A DNA stretch of 15,629 nucleotides from assembly GCA_021787505.1 (NCBI GenBank), contig JAJYLU010000005.1, positions 1 through 15,629 on the forward strand, read 5' to 3'. The stretch's first letter is position 1; every line of letters starts with the position of its first letter. The stretch comes from Nitrospirota bacterium (GTDB lineage Bacteria; Nitrospirota; Thermodesulfovibrionia; Thermodesulfovibrionales; UBA6898). Below, in pieces: positions 1 to 7,720 of this stretch. The notes beneath the pieces are model-generated. The model saw only the letters and a list, made by a program, of their open reading frames with translations. It was not told the origin of the DNA and did no database searches. The translations under genes and the position numbers were made by a program.

Positions 1-1
1 T

Positions 2-775
2 ATGCATCCTTTGTCCGGGAGCTCTGTCGCGAAACCGCCCTTCCATTGCAGGCTTTCCGCCTCCCTGATTTGTCTTTTTCTGCTCATTGCGCTTTCCGCC
101 TGCGCAACATCCCGATTCACTGCGGGCGATCAGAAGAACAGCCTGCCGCTCGCCGACAGACGCCTCATCGAAGAGGTGCATTCCGTCGCAGTGGCGCCGT
201 TCTATCACGACGACAATCACTGGAGGCAACTGGCGCAGGAGGCGCTCTCCACGCCGAAGCTCGACGTCATCCCTGCAGGCAAGGTGGACTCAGCGGGCAG
301 AAACACGGGGAAAGATCTTTCGACCATCGGACCGGACAACAGGGCCGGCCTGCTCGTTAAATTGGGCAGGTCGCTGCAGGCGGACGCCGTGCTGAACGGC
401 ATCGTTCTTTCAGAAGGAGACCGGCATGAACTCATCATTCAGCTTATTTCTTCGGGCGATTCCCGGATACTCTTTTGGCAGGCGGCGGATTTTTCGTTCC
501 AGGGCGAGCGCATAGACCCTGCCTCACAGAGGAAACTCATTTCGAGGATGCTGGAGCCCCTCGTCGCCAATGCAGCGAAACGGGGAAAACCGCTTATGAC
601 TCCACCTGCGCAGCCGAAGGCAGTGGAAGCGCCGGAGGCCGCACCGAAGCATGCGACCGAACAAGGGCCTAAGCCGGGAAGTCAGCCAAAGGCAGAGAAA
701 AAGCAGAAAACCGACAGAAGGCATGAACGGGAACCGAAACCGCCGGCAGTGCCCGAAGATATCAGTCCGATGTGA
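2..775 (+). CDS. Predicted outer-envelope lipoprotein of unknown function
   Basis: A 257-residue protein whose first ATG is the second base of the window, so the true start may lie upstream. The N-terminus has a hydrophobic stretch (about residues 18-31) ending in a lipobox L-S-A-C, with Cys34 as the probable lipidated residue, so export and membrane anchoring are likely. Residues about 60-190 form a compact domain with the pattern V-A-V-A-P-F near residue 64 and an A-D-A-V-L-N-G strand near residue 128. This is reminiscent of small lipoproteins that build on a TolB-N/CsgG-like alpha-beta fold, but I cannot assign a family. From about residue 198 on, the protein is a disordered tail rich in Pro, Lys, Glu and Ala, as in periplasm-spanning linkers. 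The stop lies 3 bases before the next gene, so the two are probably cotranscribed. Real gene: confident. Function: unknown. Confidence 0.8.
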   Translation: MHPLSGSSVAKPPFHCRLSASLICLFLLIALSACATSRFTAGDQKNSLPLADRRLIEEVHSVAVAPFYHDDNHWRQLAQEALSTPKLDVIPAGKVDSAGRNTGKDLSTIGPDNRAGLLVKLGRSLQADAVLNGIVLSEGDRHELIIQLISSGDSRILFWQAADFSFQGERIDPASQRKLISRMLEPLVANAAKRGKPLMTPPAQPKAVEAPEAAPKHATEQGPKPGSQPKAEKKQKTDRRHEREPKPPAVPEDISPM

Positions 776-778
776 TAT

Positions 779-1882
779 ATGGAACAAATCCCCGCCATCG
801 TCATGCAGTGTCCGAAATGCCTGAAGCGTTTTTCCTTCGGCGATACATACTGCGAGGAATGTTCCGCCATGCTCGAACCCGTGGAAGCGGAACCCACGCA
901 TCAGTCGAACCGCGCCCACGAAACGCCGGGCAGCGGAGTTCAATCGCCGGTCGTCACCGATGAAAAGATCGAGGACATCAGGATAGACACGCTGCGCGCT
1001 GATATCGAAAACAAATTCGTCTACGCGCTGCTACTGGAAATAGGACAGCTCAAAGGCAGGCTCGTAAAAAAAGAGCAGTCGCTTGCTGCCATACAGGAAG
1101 GAGGCCCGGACCATGCGGCAGTTGCCGCCTCCGCCGGCAGGATCGAGGCCGAAGTCGAAGAGATCTTGCGGAAAATCACGAAACTCGAAATCACTCTCGA
1201 TAACCTTGAACAGAAACTAAAGGAGGACGTCGCGGTCCTCGATTCGGAGCTCGGGAAAGTGGACAAGCCCGGCGTTCCCGCTTTTCTTATCGGGAAGGGC
1301 CGCTATTTCAGGATGCTCTCATCCGAACTCAGCACAAAGAGGTTGCTTCTCGATGTCATCCGGGGGAAGCGTCCTCCCTCCACGCTGAGGATGAGAAGTC
1401 TTATTGGGCCGGCAGTATTTGTCCCCGCGGCGGCAGCTGCAGCGGTTATTCTCGTCCTGTCCATGTATACGTACTTCCATAAGGTCGTACCGACGCAGGC
1501 AGGCAGGCAGGCGGATGCGCGGAAAGAAATGGGGATCGGCAAGAGGGAGATCGGCGCCCTTCTTGACGACATTAAAACGGCGAATCTTACCAAAAACGAG
1601 GAACTCTGGAGATCGCGATACTCTGCCGCGTACCTGGCGTCGAAGGGGAAAGAGGAGAACATTACCGGCAAGTGGGAAAGGGTTGACTTCACCTCGCTGC
1701 AGTACAGGATCGACGAGCTCGAATCCGGACGCGACCGCGCCAGCGCAACGATCACCTGGTATATAGAGTTCAAACCCCGCAAAAGCAACCATATCAAGCT
1801 GGTCACGCAGCGTCTCCGCGCGGATTTCGCGAAAGAGGACGGAAGACTCAAAATCACGTCCGTCGCCAGGCAAGGATCGTAG
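779..1882 (+). CDS. Zinc-ribbon, coiled-coil, single-pass membrane protein
   Basis: A 367-residue protein of unknown function. Four cysteines in two CxxC pairs (Cys11, Cys14, Cys25, Cys28) form an N-terminal zinc ribbon. After a polar linker comes a Glu/Lys/Leu-rich coiled coil (about residues 84-158). One hydrophobic segment (about 209-232, with a run of alanines) is preceded by basic residues. By the positive-inside rule this places the zinc ribbon and coiled coil in the cytoplasm and the last ~135 residues outside. The C-terminal domain (W/Y-rich strands near 300-365) has the look of an NTF2-like or similar small alpha-beta domain; this is only a resemblance. I give the first ATG; a second ATG at 803 would start directly before the ribbon (M-Q-C-P-K-C) and is equally plausible, as neither has a convincing ribosome binding site. 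Follows the lipoprotein gene by 3 bases, so a joint envelope role is possible. Confidence 0.8.
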   Translation: MEQIPAIVMQCPKCLKRFSFGDTYCEECSAMLEPVEAEPTHQSNRAHETPGSGVQSPVVTDEKIEDIRIDTLRADIENKFVYALLLEIGQLKGRLVKKEQSLAAIQEGGPDHAAVAASAGRIEAEVEEILRKITKLEITLDNLEQKLKEDVAVLDSELGKVDKPGVPAFLIGKGRYFRMLSSELSTKRLLLDVIRGKRPPSTLRMRSLIGPAVFVPAAAAAAVILVLSMYTYFHKVVPTQAGRQADARKEMGIGKREIGALLDDIKTANLTKNEELWRSRYSAAYLASKGKEENITGKWERVDFTSLQYRIDELESGRDRASATITWYIEFKPRKSNHIKLVTQRLRADFAKEDGRLKITSVARQGS

Positions 1883-1894
1883 CGGCCCGCTTCG

Positions 1895-3208
1895 ATGTCC
1901 CATACCCGTGCGCTCGCTATAAAGGGCCTCCTTGAAATCTTCTCCCGGGGCGTCAGACCGAAGAGTGCGCTCGCAGACCTATCCGGTTCGCTCGACAGGC
2001 GAGACAGGTCATTCCTGATGGAGATGGTCTACGGCGTGATCAGATACAGAGATACCCTGGACTGGGTCCTCGGGAATTACCTGAAGAACCCGGCAAAAGC
2101 GGGTAATTTCACGCTGAATAACCTCAGGTCGGCCGTCTACCAAATCTACTTCATGAGGGTACCCGACTGGGCGGCCGTCAACGAAGCGGTCGAACTGGAG
2201 AAGTCCTCTTCCTCCCACGGGAAAGCGCCGCTGGTCAATGCGGTGTTGAGGAATGTGCTCAGGCAGAAGGACCGTCTGCGCTATCCCTTTGCGTTCGACG
2301 ACCCTCTTACGCGTATCGCGGTCAATACCTCGCATCCGAAATGGCTCGTCAAGAGATGGATAAAGAGTTTCGGCGAAGAAGAGGCGATGAGGCTGGCAGA
2401 GGCAAACAACAGTGTCCCGGCATTGACGATCAGGACAAACACGTTGAAGACGACGCGCGAAAAACTTATTTCGCTGCTCTCCGGTCACGGCGTAGAATCC
2501 GGGCCGACCGTTTTTTCTCCTGACGGGATCGTCCTGAAAACGGTCCGAAGCCACGACGAACTTTCCTTTGGGGCCGGTCTCTTTGCGGTGCAGGACGAGG
2601 CATCCCAGCTGATCACTTATCTCCTGGAACCGAAACCGGGAGAAATAGTGCTCGACGCCTGCGCCGCCCCCGGCGGAAAGACCACCCATATCGCACAACT
2701 GATGGGAGATTCGGGGAAGATCATGGCAGTCGAAAGAGACGCCGAAAGGATCGGCATGCTCCGCGCTAATATTCAGGGCCTCGGCGTCCGCTCGGTGACA
2801 GTCGTCCATGGAGACGTCGCCGAACTGCGCGGCACGGGCCCCTTCGACAGGATCCTCCTCGATGCGCCATGCTCCGCTACCGGCGTCATGCGAAGAAACC
2901 CCGACGTGAAATATCGCCGCAAGGCGAGAGATCTGGCCGACTATAAGGCAAACCAGCTGAGACTCCTCAGGTCTGTCGCACCACTCCTGAAAAAAAACGG
3001 CAGGCTGGTCTATTCGGTCTGTTCGCTCGAGCCCGAAGAAGGAGAAGAAATCGCGGCCGAGTTCTTGAAGACCGCGGCCGAATTCCGTATTATAGAAGCT
3101 GAGGCGGTTTCCGTGAAATATTTCATGCATCAGGGCTTCTTGAGGACATATCCGCACAAACATACTATGGACGGTTTCTTCGGAGTGGCTTTTTGCAGAC
3201 AAAAATGA
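1895..3208 (+). CDS. rsmB: 16S rRNA (cytosine-967-C5)-methyltransferase RsmB
   Basis: Methylates C967 (E. coli numbering) of 16S rRNA with S-adenosylmethionine, a cytoplasmic ribosome-maturation step. The 437-residue length matches the family. Residues about 1-135 are the NusB-like RNA-binding domain (R-D-R-S-F near 36-40, M-V-Y-G-V-I-R near 44-50). The C-terminal Rossmann methyltransferase has the SAM loop D-A-C-A-A-P-G-G-K-T (254-263), motif IV D-A-P-C-S (Cys326, needed for product release) and motif VI S-V-C-S-L-E-P-E-E (Cys376, the catalytic nucleophile). The signature after motif IV, V-M-R-R-N-P-D near 331-337, is also typical. The stop codon overlaps the ATG of the next gene (ATGA), so it heads a translationally coupled series with the PASTA protein and rpe. 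No strong ribosome binding site precedes the ATG. Confidence 0.96.
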   Translation: MSHTRALAIKGLLEIFSRGVRPKSALADLSGSLDRRDRSFLMEMVYGVIRYRDTLDWVLGNYLKNPAKAGNFTLNNLRSAVYQIYFMRVPDWAAVNEAVELEKSSSSHGKAPLVNAVLRNVLRQKDRLRYPFAFDDPLTRIAVNTSHPKWLVKRWIKSFGEEEAMRLAEANNSVPALTIRTNTLKTTREKLISLLSGHGVESGPTVFSPDGIVLKTVRSHDELSFGAGLFAVQDEASQLITYLLEPKPGEIVLDACAAPGGKTTHIAQLMGDSGKIMAVERDAERIGMLRANIQGLGVRSVTVVHGDVAELRGTGPFDRILLDAPCSATGVMRRNPDVKYRRKARDLADYKANQLRLLRSVAPLLKKNGRLVYSVCSLEPEEGEEIAAEFLKTAAEFRIIEAEAVSVKYFMHQGFLRTYPHKHTMDGFFGVAFCRQK

Positions 3209-3900
3209 GCAGTCTTATCAGGGTCCCGCTCCTGTTCGCGGCCTTTGTGCTTTTGGGCCTGATGTTCGGGTTCCTCACCTTCAAGGTCCTCAGCTTCAGC
3301 CGGACTGTCCAGGTGCCTGCGGTGACGAACATGACGCTCCTGGAGGCAAACGAAGCGCTGAACAAGGCAGGGCTGTACCTGAAGATAGAGGGAGAAGATT
3401 ACGACACGACAGTACAGGCGGGGAAGATACTGAGGCAGGACGTCCCTGCCGGCAACGAGGTGAAAGAAAGAAGGGCGATAAAGGTCGTGGTGAGCAAGGG
3501 GCCGAGAGTGTATTCCATTCCGGTCCTCTTGAACGACACCCTTGCCGACGCTGAAGCCGCGCTTATCCAGAAAGGACTCAGCATCGGCAAGACGATCAAC
3601 GTCCACTCCGATTCAGTCGAAAAAGGCAGGGTCGTCGCCCAGAGTCCGGACCCGGACGAAAGGCTGACAGGGCCGATCACGGTGCTTGTCAGCCTGGGAC
3701 CAAACGCAGTGCCGTATTACTGCCCGGATTTCCAGAACAAGAGTTTGGAAGAGGCCAGGGATACCGCCGCGAAAATAGGCCTGTCGGTCGAGACGAAAGG
3801 CACCGGTAACTTCGTCGTAAGCCAGAAACCGAAACCTGGCACGCTCGTCACGGCAGGCGACACTGTTTATCTCGAGTTGCGGGAAGGGACTGTCCAATGA
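3205..3900 (+). CDS. Membrane-anchored triple-PASTA protein without a kinase domain
   Basis: A 231-residue protein made of a short cytoplasmic N-terminus, one hydrophobic segment (about residues 7-28) and three consecutive PASTA domains (about 34-99, 101-166 and 168-227). Each unit shows the family pattern: a V-P-x-V-type strand, an A-x-x-x-L helix, then a Q-x-P-x-x-G-type element (Q-D-V-P-A-G, Q-S-P-D-P-D, Q-K-P-K-P-G) and a closing beta strand ending in S-K-G, S-L-G or R-E-G. PASTA domains in other proteins bind peptidoglycan fragments or beta-lactams, so the domains should face the periplasm. I chose the ATG at 3205, which overlaps the rsmB stop as ATGA; an in-frame TTG at 3193 would add four polar residues. 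The stop overlaps the rpe ATG the same way. No kinase or transpeptidase domain is attached, so its partner is unknown. Confidence 0.9.
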   Translation: MSSLIRVPLLFAAFVLLGLMFGFLTFKVLSFSRTVQVPAVTNMTLLEANEALNKAGLYLKIEGEDYDTTVQAGKILRQDVPAGNEVKERRAIKVVVSKGPRVYSIPVLLNDTLADAEAALIQKGLSIGKTINVHSDSVEKGRVVAQSPDPDERLTGPITVLVSLGPNAVPYYCPDFQNKSLEEARDTAAKIGLSVETKGTGNFVVSQKPKPGTLVTAGDTVYLELREGTVQ

Positions 3901-4565
3901 TCAAGATCGCCCCCTCGATCCTCTCGGCCGACTTCGCCCGTCTCGGAGAAGAGATACGGGCCGCGGAAGCCGCCGGCGCGCACCTGCTGCACGTTGATGT
4001 CATGGACGGGCATTTTGTGCCGAACATCACGATCGGTCCTCCGGTCGTCGAATCGATACGTAAGGTCACACGGCTTCCGCTCGATGTGCACCTTATGATA
4101 GAAGACCCCGACAAATTCCTGAAAGATTTCGTTGCTGCGGGGGCTGACATCGTAACGGTACATTACGAGGCGACCGTTCACCTTCACCGTTCTGTTCAGA
4201 TGATAAGGGAGAGCGGGGTCAAGGCCGGAGTCTCGATAAACCCGGCCACGCCTGTCTGGAGCCTCGACAATATCCTCGGCGATGTCGATATGGTACTGGT
4301 TATGTCCGTGAACCCCGGTTTCGGAGGCCAGAAATTCATCCCTTCCGCGCTCGAAAAACTGAAATTGCTCAGAAGGAAGATCGATGAAGCGGGACTCTCC
4401 GTCTTGATTGAGGTCGACGGCGGCGTCAAGCCCGAAAATGCGAAGGAAATCGCCGCGGCGGGTGCGGACATCCTCGTGATGGGCTCGGCTTTTTTCAATT
4501 CAGGCGATTATGCCGCGACAATGGAGAAGATGAATGGATTACTCGGAAACGCGCCGTCAGTTTAA
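3897..4565 (+). CDS. rpe: Ribulose-phosphate 3-epimerase
   Basis: Interconverts D-ribulose 5-phosphate and D-xylulose 5-phosphate in the pentose phosphate pathway; a metal-dependent cytoplasmic TIM-barrel enzyme. At 222 residues it is standard length. Diagnostic features are A-P-S-I-L-S-A-D-F (residues 5-13), H-V-D-V-M-D-G with metal ligands His32 and Asp34, H-L-M-I with His65, V-N-P-G-F-G-G-Q-K-F (138-147), and E-V-D-G-G with Asp174. The catalytic acid/base pair Asp34/Asp174 is intact. The start codon sits in an ATGA overlap with the PASTA gene. The 3' end overlaps the start of the TPR gene by 32 bases in another frame. Within this set it is the metabolic member of an otherwise translation- and envelope-related group. 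Confidence 0.97.
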   Translation: MIKIAPSILSADFARLGEEIRAAEAAGAHLLHVDVMDGHFVPNITIGPPVVESIRKVTRLPLDVHLMIEDPDKFLKDFVAAGADIVTVHYEATVHLHRSVQMIRESGVKAGVSINPATPVWSLDNILGDVDMVLVMSVNPGFGGQKFIPSALEKLKLLRRKIDEAGLSVLIEVDGGVKPENAKEIAAAGADILVMGSAFFNSGDYAATMEKMNGLLGNAPSV

Positions 4566-5619
4566 AAAGGCGGAACTGCTTAGGCAAAAGAGCCGGTACG
4601 CAGAATCGCTCGCTCTCTTCAGAAAAGCCCTCTCCGGATACCGTTCCCTCCGGGACCCGCAGGGCGTCCTTGACTGCAGGATGTCGATAGGCGACGTCCA
4701 CCGGATGATCGGAAATTACGACCTGGCCGAAAAATCCTATTCCGCGGCTGCGGCCGCGGCAAAAGAGGCGGATGACGCCATGGCAGTCGCTGATGCAGGT
4801 ACAAACATCGCGCTCTGCATGAGAGGAAGGGGTGACTGGAAACATGCACTCCCCCTGCTGCAAAAGACCCTTGCCTTTTACGAGAAAAACAGAGACGGCC
4901 AGGCTATAGCCTTCTCCCTCTGGGCGATAGCCGGAACGCTCCGGATCAAGGGCGACATACCGGGCGCGATCCGCACATACAATAATGCCTTGAAGCTCTT
5001 CAGACAGCAGAGGCTGCGGCCGGCCGTTGGATACAGTCTTTGCGGGCTTGGCGGAACGCACCGCATAGCGGGCATGTTCTCCGAATCCCTCGATTACTAC
5101 CGCAAGGCGAACCGCTTGTTTTCCGGGATCGGCGACAGGTTCGGGACCGCCTATTCATACTGCGGCATCGGCAATGCGTACCGGATGCAAGCCGAATACA
5201 AAAAGGCACTGGCAAGTTTCGACCGGGCATCGAAGATATATAATGCGATCGGCGACAGGGTGAGCTACTCTTACACGCTCTGGAGCATTGGTACGACATA
5301 CAAGATGCTCGGCGATCACGCGAAGGCGCGCCGGTATTTCACGACCGCTCAGGGTCTATTCAGAAAGACCAGAGACCCCCGGGGACTCATCTACTGCAAA
5401 CTCGGCATGGGTGAGCTCGCTATGCTCGAGGGCCGAAAGAAGCAGGCGGGAAAATACATCCGGGAGTCGGTGGGGCTGGCGGACGAATACGGCTTCAGGG
5501 TCGAGCAATGCCATGCGGCGCTGCTGGCATCGTCCCTAGGCAGGAAATTAAAGTTCGCGTGTTATAATAAGCTCGGACTGAATCTTTCGTTCACCCGGGC
5601 ACCATTCAATATTCCGTAG
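4534..5619 (+). CDS. Tetratricopeptide-repeat protein (eight ~40-residue units)
   Basis: A 361-residue protein built almost wholly of tandem TPR-like helical hairpins with a ~40-residue period, of the longer type seen in LGN/kinesin-light-chain-like repeats rather than the 34-residue type. Eight units can be traced. Each contains a G/A-x-x-x-R/K-x-x-G-x-Y/W-x-x-A pattern and most end in R-D or G-D (for example I-G-D-R at two successive boundaries in the middle). No signal peptide or membrane segment is visible, so a cytoplasmic scaffold is likely. The final ~35 residues leave the repeat pattern. The ATG at 4534 is preceded by GGAG at 4523-4526 with 7-base spacing; it lies inside the 3' end of rpe, a 32-base overlap that suggests coupled translation. 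The binding partner cannot be told from the sequence. Confidence 0.88.
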   Translation: MDYSETRRQFKKAELLRQKSRYAESLALFRKALSGYRSLRDPQGVLDCRMSIGDVHRMIGNYDLAEKSYSAAAAAAKEADDAMAVADAGTNIALCMRGRGDWKHALPLLQKTLAFYEKNRDGQAIAFSLWAIAGTLRIKGDIPGAIRTYNNALKLFRQQRLRPAVGYSLCGLGGTHRIAGMFSESLDYYRKANRLFSGIGDRFGTAYSYCGIGNAYRMQAEYKKALASFDRASKIYNAIGDRVSYSYTLWSIGTTYKMLGDHAKARRYFTTAQGLFRKTRDPRGLIYCKLGMGELAMLEGRKKQAGKYIRESVGLADEYGFRVEQCHAALLASSLGRKLKFACYNKLGLNLSFTRAPFNIP

Positions 5620-5650
5620 CCTGTCGGACGTTCCGAAGGGGGGAGAGTTT

Positions 5651-6190
5651 TTGCGGGTACTGAATATACCTAATACCTTGACAATAACGAGGATAGTCAT
5701 CATACCCGTGTTCGTCACGGCTGTCCTTTACAGCAAATACAGATATGCATTATACCTTTTCGCGGGAGCTGCGCTCACAGACCTTCTCGACGGCCTGTCT
5801 GCGCGGCTCACGGACCAGAAAACCGAACTAGGGACCTTTCTCGATCCCCTTGCCGACAAATTTCTCCTCGTCACCTCGTTCATCCTGTTCGCCGTCTACG
5901 GCTGGATACCAAAATGGCTTGCGATCACGGTAATAAGCAGGGACCTCGTGGTCGTCGTCGGTTGGTTCCTTCTATACATGATCACGCACAACTCGAAGGT
6001 CGAGCCGGTATTCACCGGCAAGATGGCGATCGCCATGCAACTGATCGTGCTGGCATATGTTCTTCTCGGGGTGAATCTGCCCTCGCTGCCGCCGATACCG
6101 GAACTCTTCCTTCTGCTGACCGCGGCGGTCACCGCAATTTCGGGGCTTCAATACATCTACAAAGGGTTTACACTGACCAATGCGCCCTAA
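5651..6190 (+). CDS. pgsA: CDP-alcohol phosphatidyltransferase, probable phosphatidylglycerophosphate synthase
   Basis: Likely transfers the phosphatidyl group of CDP-diacylglycerol to glycerol 3-phosphate, the committed step to phosphatidylglycerol, at the inner membrane. The 179-residue protein has the complete family signature DxxDGxxAR(x8)GxxxDxxxD: Asp44, Asp47, Gly48, Ala51, Arg52, Gly61, Asp65 and Asp69. The N-terminus N-I-P-N-x-L-T-x-x-R (5-14) is typical of PgsA. Around the motif are about five or six hydrophobic segments. The start is a TTG, chosen because a purine-rich GGGGGAG element sits about 5 bases before it and the family N-terminus begins there. The 3' end overlaps the next gene by 11 bases. 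The family is certain; the alcohol substrate is inferred from length and N-terminal motif, and other CDP-alcohol transferases remain possible. Confidence 0.9.
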   Translation: MRVLNIPNTLTITRIVIIPVFVTAVLYSKYRYALYLFAGAALTDLLDGLSARLTDQKTELGTFLDPLADKFLLVTSFILFAVYGWIPKWLAITVISRDLVVVVGWFLLYMITHNSKVEPVFTGKMAIAMQLIVLAYVLLGVNLPSLPPIPELFLLLTAAVTAISGLQYIYKGFTLTNAP

Positions 6191-7490
6191 GCACTCCGTA
6201 GAAATCGAGAGTGTGCTGCCGGGCAGCCTGGCCGAAAAGGCGGGACTCCGGCAGGGTGACAGCGTCATTTCGATAAATTCCCACCGGCTGCGGGACGCGA
6301 TCGACTTCATGTTTTTCAGGAGTTCTACAAAGCTCTCCGTCGAATTCAGCCGTGGCGGGACGAGAAGCAGAGTGCAGATCAGTACGGAAGAGGGAGAAGA
6401 CCTGGGGATTACGCTCATGCCTTTCAAGGTGAGGACGTGCAAGAACAACTGCGTCTTCTGCTTTGTGAAGCAGCTGCCGAAGGGGCTGAGGAAGCCCCTT
6501 TACATAAAAGACGAGGACTACAGGCTTTCCTTCCTTTACGGCAACTACATGACCCTCTCGAATATGGACTCCAAAGACAAGCGGAGGATCGTCGAACAGC
6601 GGCTGAGCCCCCTCTACCTGTCCGTCCATACGACTAACAGGGCACTGCGCAACAAGATGCTCGGGAACCCGAAGGCTTCGGACATCATGAAGGATCTGAA
6701 GTTCTTCTCCGGCCATAAAATCAGGATGCACACCCAGATCGTGCTCTGCCCGGGATATAACGACGGGCCGGAACTGCAGAACACGATCAGGGACCTCCAT
6801 AAGTTTTATCCTTACGTATCTTCGATCGCGGTCGTGCCGGTCGGCCTTACGATGCACCGGAAACAGCAGATCGGTCCCGTAACGAAGGAGGACGCCCTGC
6901 AGGCGGTCAGGACCGTCGAACCTTTCCAGAAGAGGTTCAGGAAAAAACACGGCGACCCGATCGTATACTGTTCTGACGAAATGTACATAAAGGCTGACCT
7001 TCCCTTTCCCGGCTTGAAAGATTACGGAGCGCTGCCGCAGATCGAAAACGGCGTCGGCATGGTGCCGCTTTTTCTCGCGCAGGCTAAGAAGATCAGGGTC
7101 CCCAAGTCGATCCCCCGCGATGCGAAGTATCTCACTTTCACCGGCGCCTCCTTCTATCCCTTCCTCCGGAAATTTGCCGACCGCCTGGCAGAAAAGGAGC
7201 AGATCCGGCTCGACGTGATACAAATCGAAAACAACTTCTTCGGGACGACGGTCACGGTCGCCGGACTGCTGACCGGACGGGACGTGATTAAATCGCTTCA
7301 GGACAACACCGACGCTTACGATGCGCTGCTCGTCCCGGATACGGCACTGAAAGAAGACGAGGATATCTTCCTGGATAACGTCTTCCTGAAAGACCTGGAA
7401 GAAGCGACCGGCATGAAGGCGGTCCGCACCGAATCGACACCCCAGGGCGTTATCGATGCGATCGAATGTCTGAGCACGACAAACAACTGA
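6180..7490 (+). CDS. PDZ / radical-SAM / DUF512 protein
   Basis: A 436-residue member of the DUF512 family, whose function is not established. Residues about 5-75 form a PDZ-like domain (S-V-L-P-G-S-L-A-E-K-A-G-L, then G-D near 26-27). Next comes a cysteine cluster C-x3-C-x2-C-F (Cys87, Cys91, Cys94), the arrangement that binds a radical-SAM [4Fe-4S] cluster, followed by the family block Q-L-P-K-G-L-R-K with Y-R-L-S-F-L-Y-G-N downstream. The middle has S-V-H-T-T-N and Q-I-V-L-C-P-G-Y-N-D-G; the C-terminal ~200 residues match the DUF512 region, including F-T-G-A-S-F-Y and N-x-F-F-G-T-T-V-T-V-A-G-L-L-T-G-R-D. It starts inside the 3' end of the pgsA-like gene (11-base overlap) and has no obvious ribosome binding site, so it is probably translated by coupling. 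The domain assignment is from recalled family motifs. Confidence 0.9.
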   Translation: MRPKHSVEIESVLPGSLAEKAGLRQGDSVISINSHRLRDAIDFMFFRSSTKLSVEFSRGGTRSRVQISTEEGEDLGITLMPFKVRTCKNNCVFCFVKQLPKGLRKPLYIKDEDYRLSFLYGNYMTLSNMDSKDKRRIVEQRLSPLYLSVHTTNRALRNKMLGNPKASDIMKDLKFFSGHKIRMHTQIVLCPGYNDGPELQNTIRDLHKFYPYVSSIAVVPVGLTMHRKQQIGPVTKEDALQAVRTVEPFQKRFRKKHGDPIVYCSDEMYIKADLPFPGLKDYGALPQIENGVGMVPLFLAQAKKIRVPKSIPRDAKYLTFTGASFYPFLRKFADRLAEKEQIRLDVIQIENNFFGTTVTVAGLLTGRDVIKSLQDNTDAYDALLVPDTALKEDEDIFLDNVFLKDLEEATGMKAVRTESTPQGVIDAIECLSTTNN

Positions 7491-7571
7491 TAATTGCCCC
7501 CTACCGTAAATCTCCCTGGTCCGCTTTTCCGAAAAGGGATTATTGCTCAGGCAAACAACTATATTAAAGTC

Positions 7572-7646
7572 GTCATTGGCCGGCTCGACCGGACAATCCA
7601 CGGCATGCTGAAAAGCCTGGATTCCCCGATCAAGCCGGGGAATGAC
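7572..7646 (+). repeat. Dispersed palindromic repeat, copy A
   Basis: An imperfect inverted repeat of about 75 bases. The left arm starts GTCATTGGCCGGCTCGACCG; read on the other strand, the right arm starts GTCATTCCCCGGCTTGATCG. The arms run on through AATCCA (left) and TGGATT (right), leaving a loop around CATGCTGAAAA. A longer relative with the same arm ends and the same loop (CATGTTGAAAA) lies at 15360-15480. The pattern is that of the small non-coding hairpin elements scattered between genes in many environmental bacteria. It lies between the DUF512 gene and the toxin-antitoxin pair and could act as an mRNA 3'-end stem. Confidence 0.8.
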
Positions 7647-7720
7647 ATGCCCCCGCAGTTTCATTTTTTTGCCGCCATAATACCAATTTTTGGGGTCGGC
7701 AATCTTTCTCTTTGCTCCCA

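Noticed and set aside
2009..3202. Long open frame on the - strand opposite rsmB (397 codons)
   Set aside because: Antisense shadow of a gene with an intact catalytic centre; the translation shows no recognisable family.
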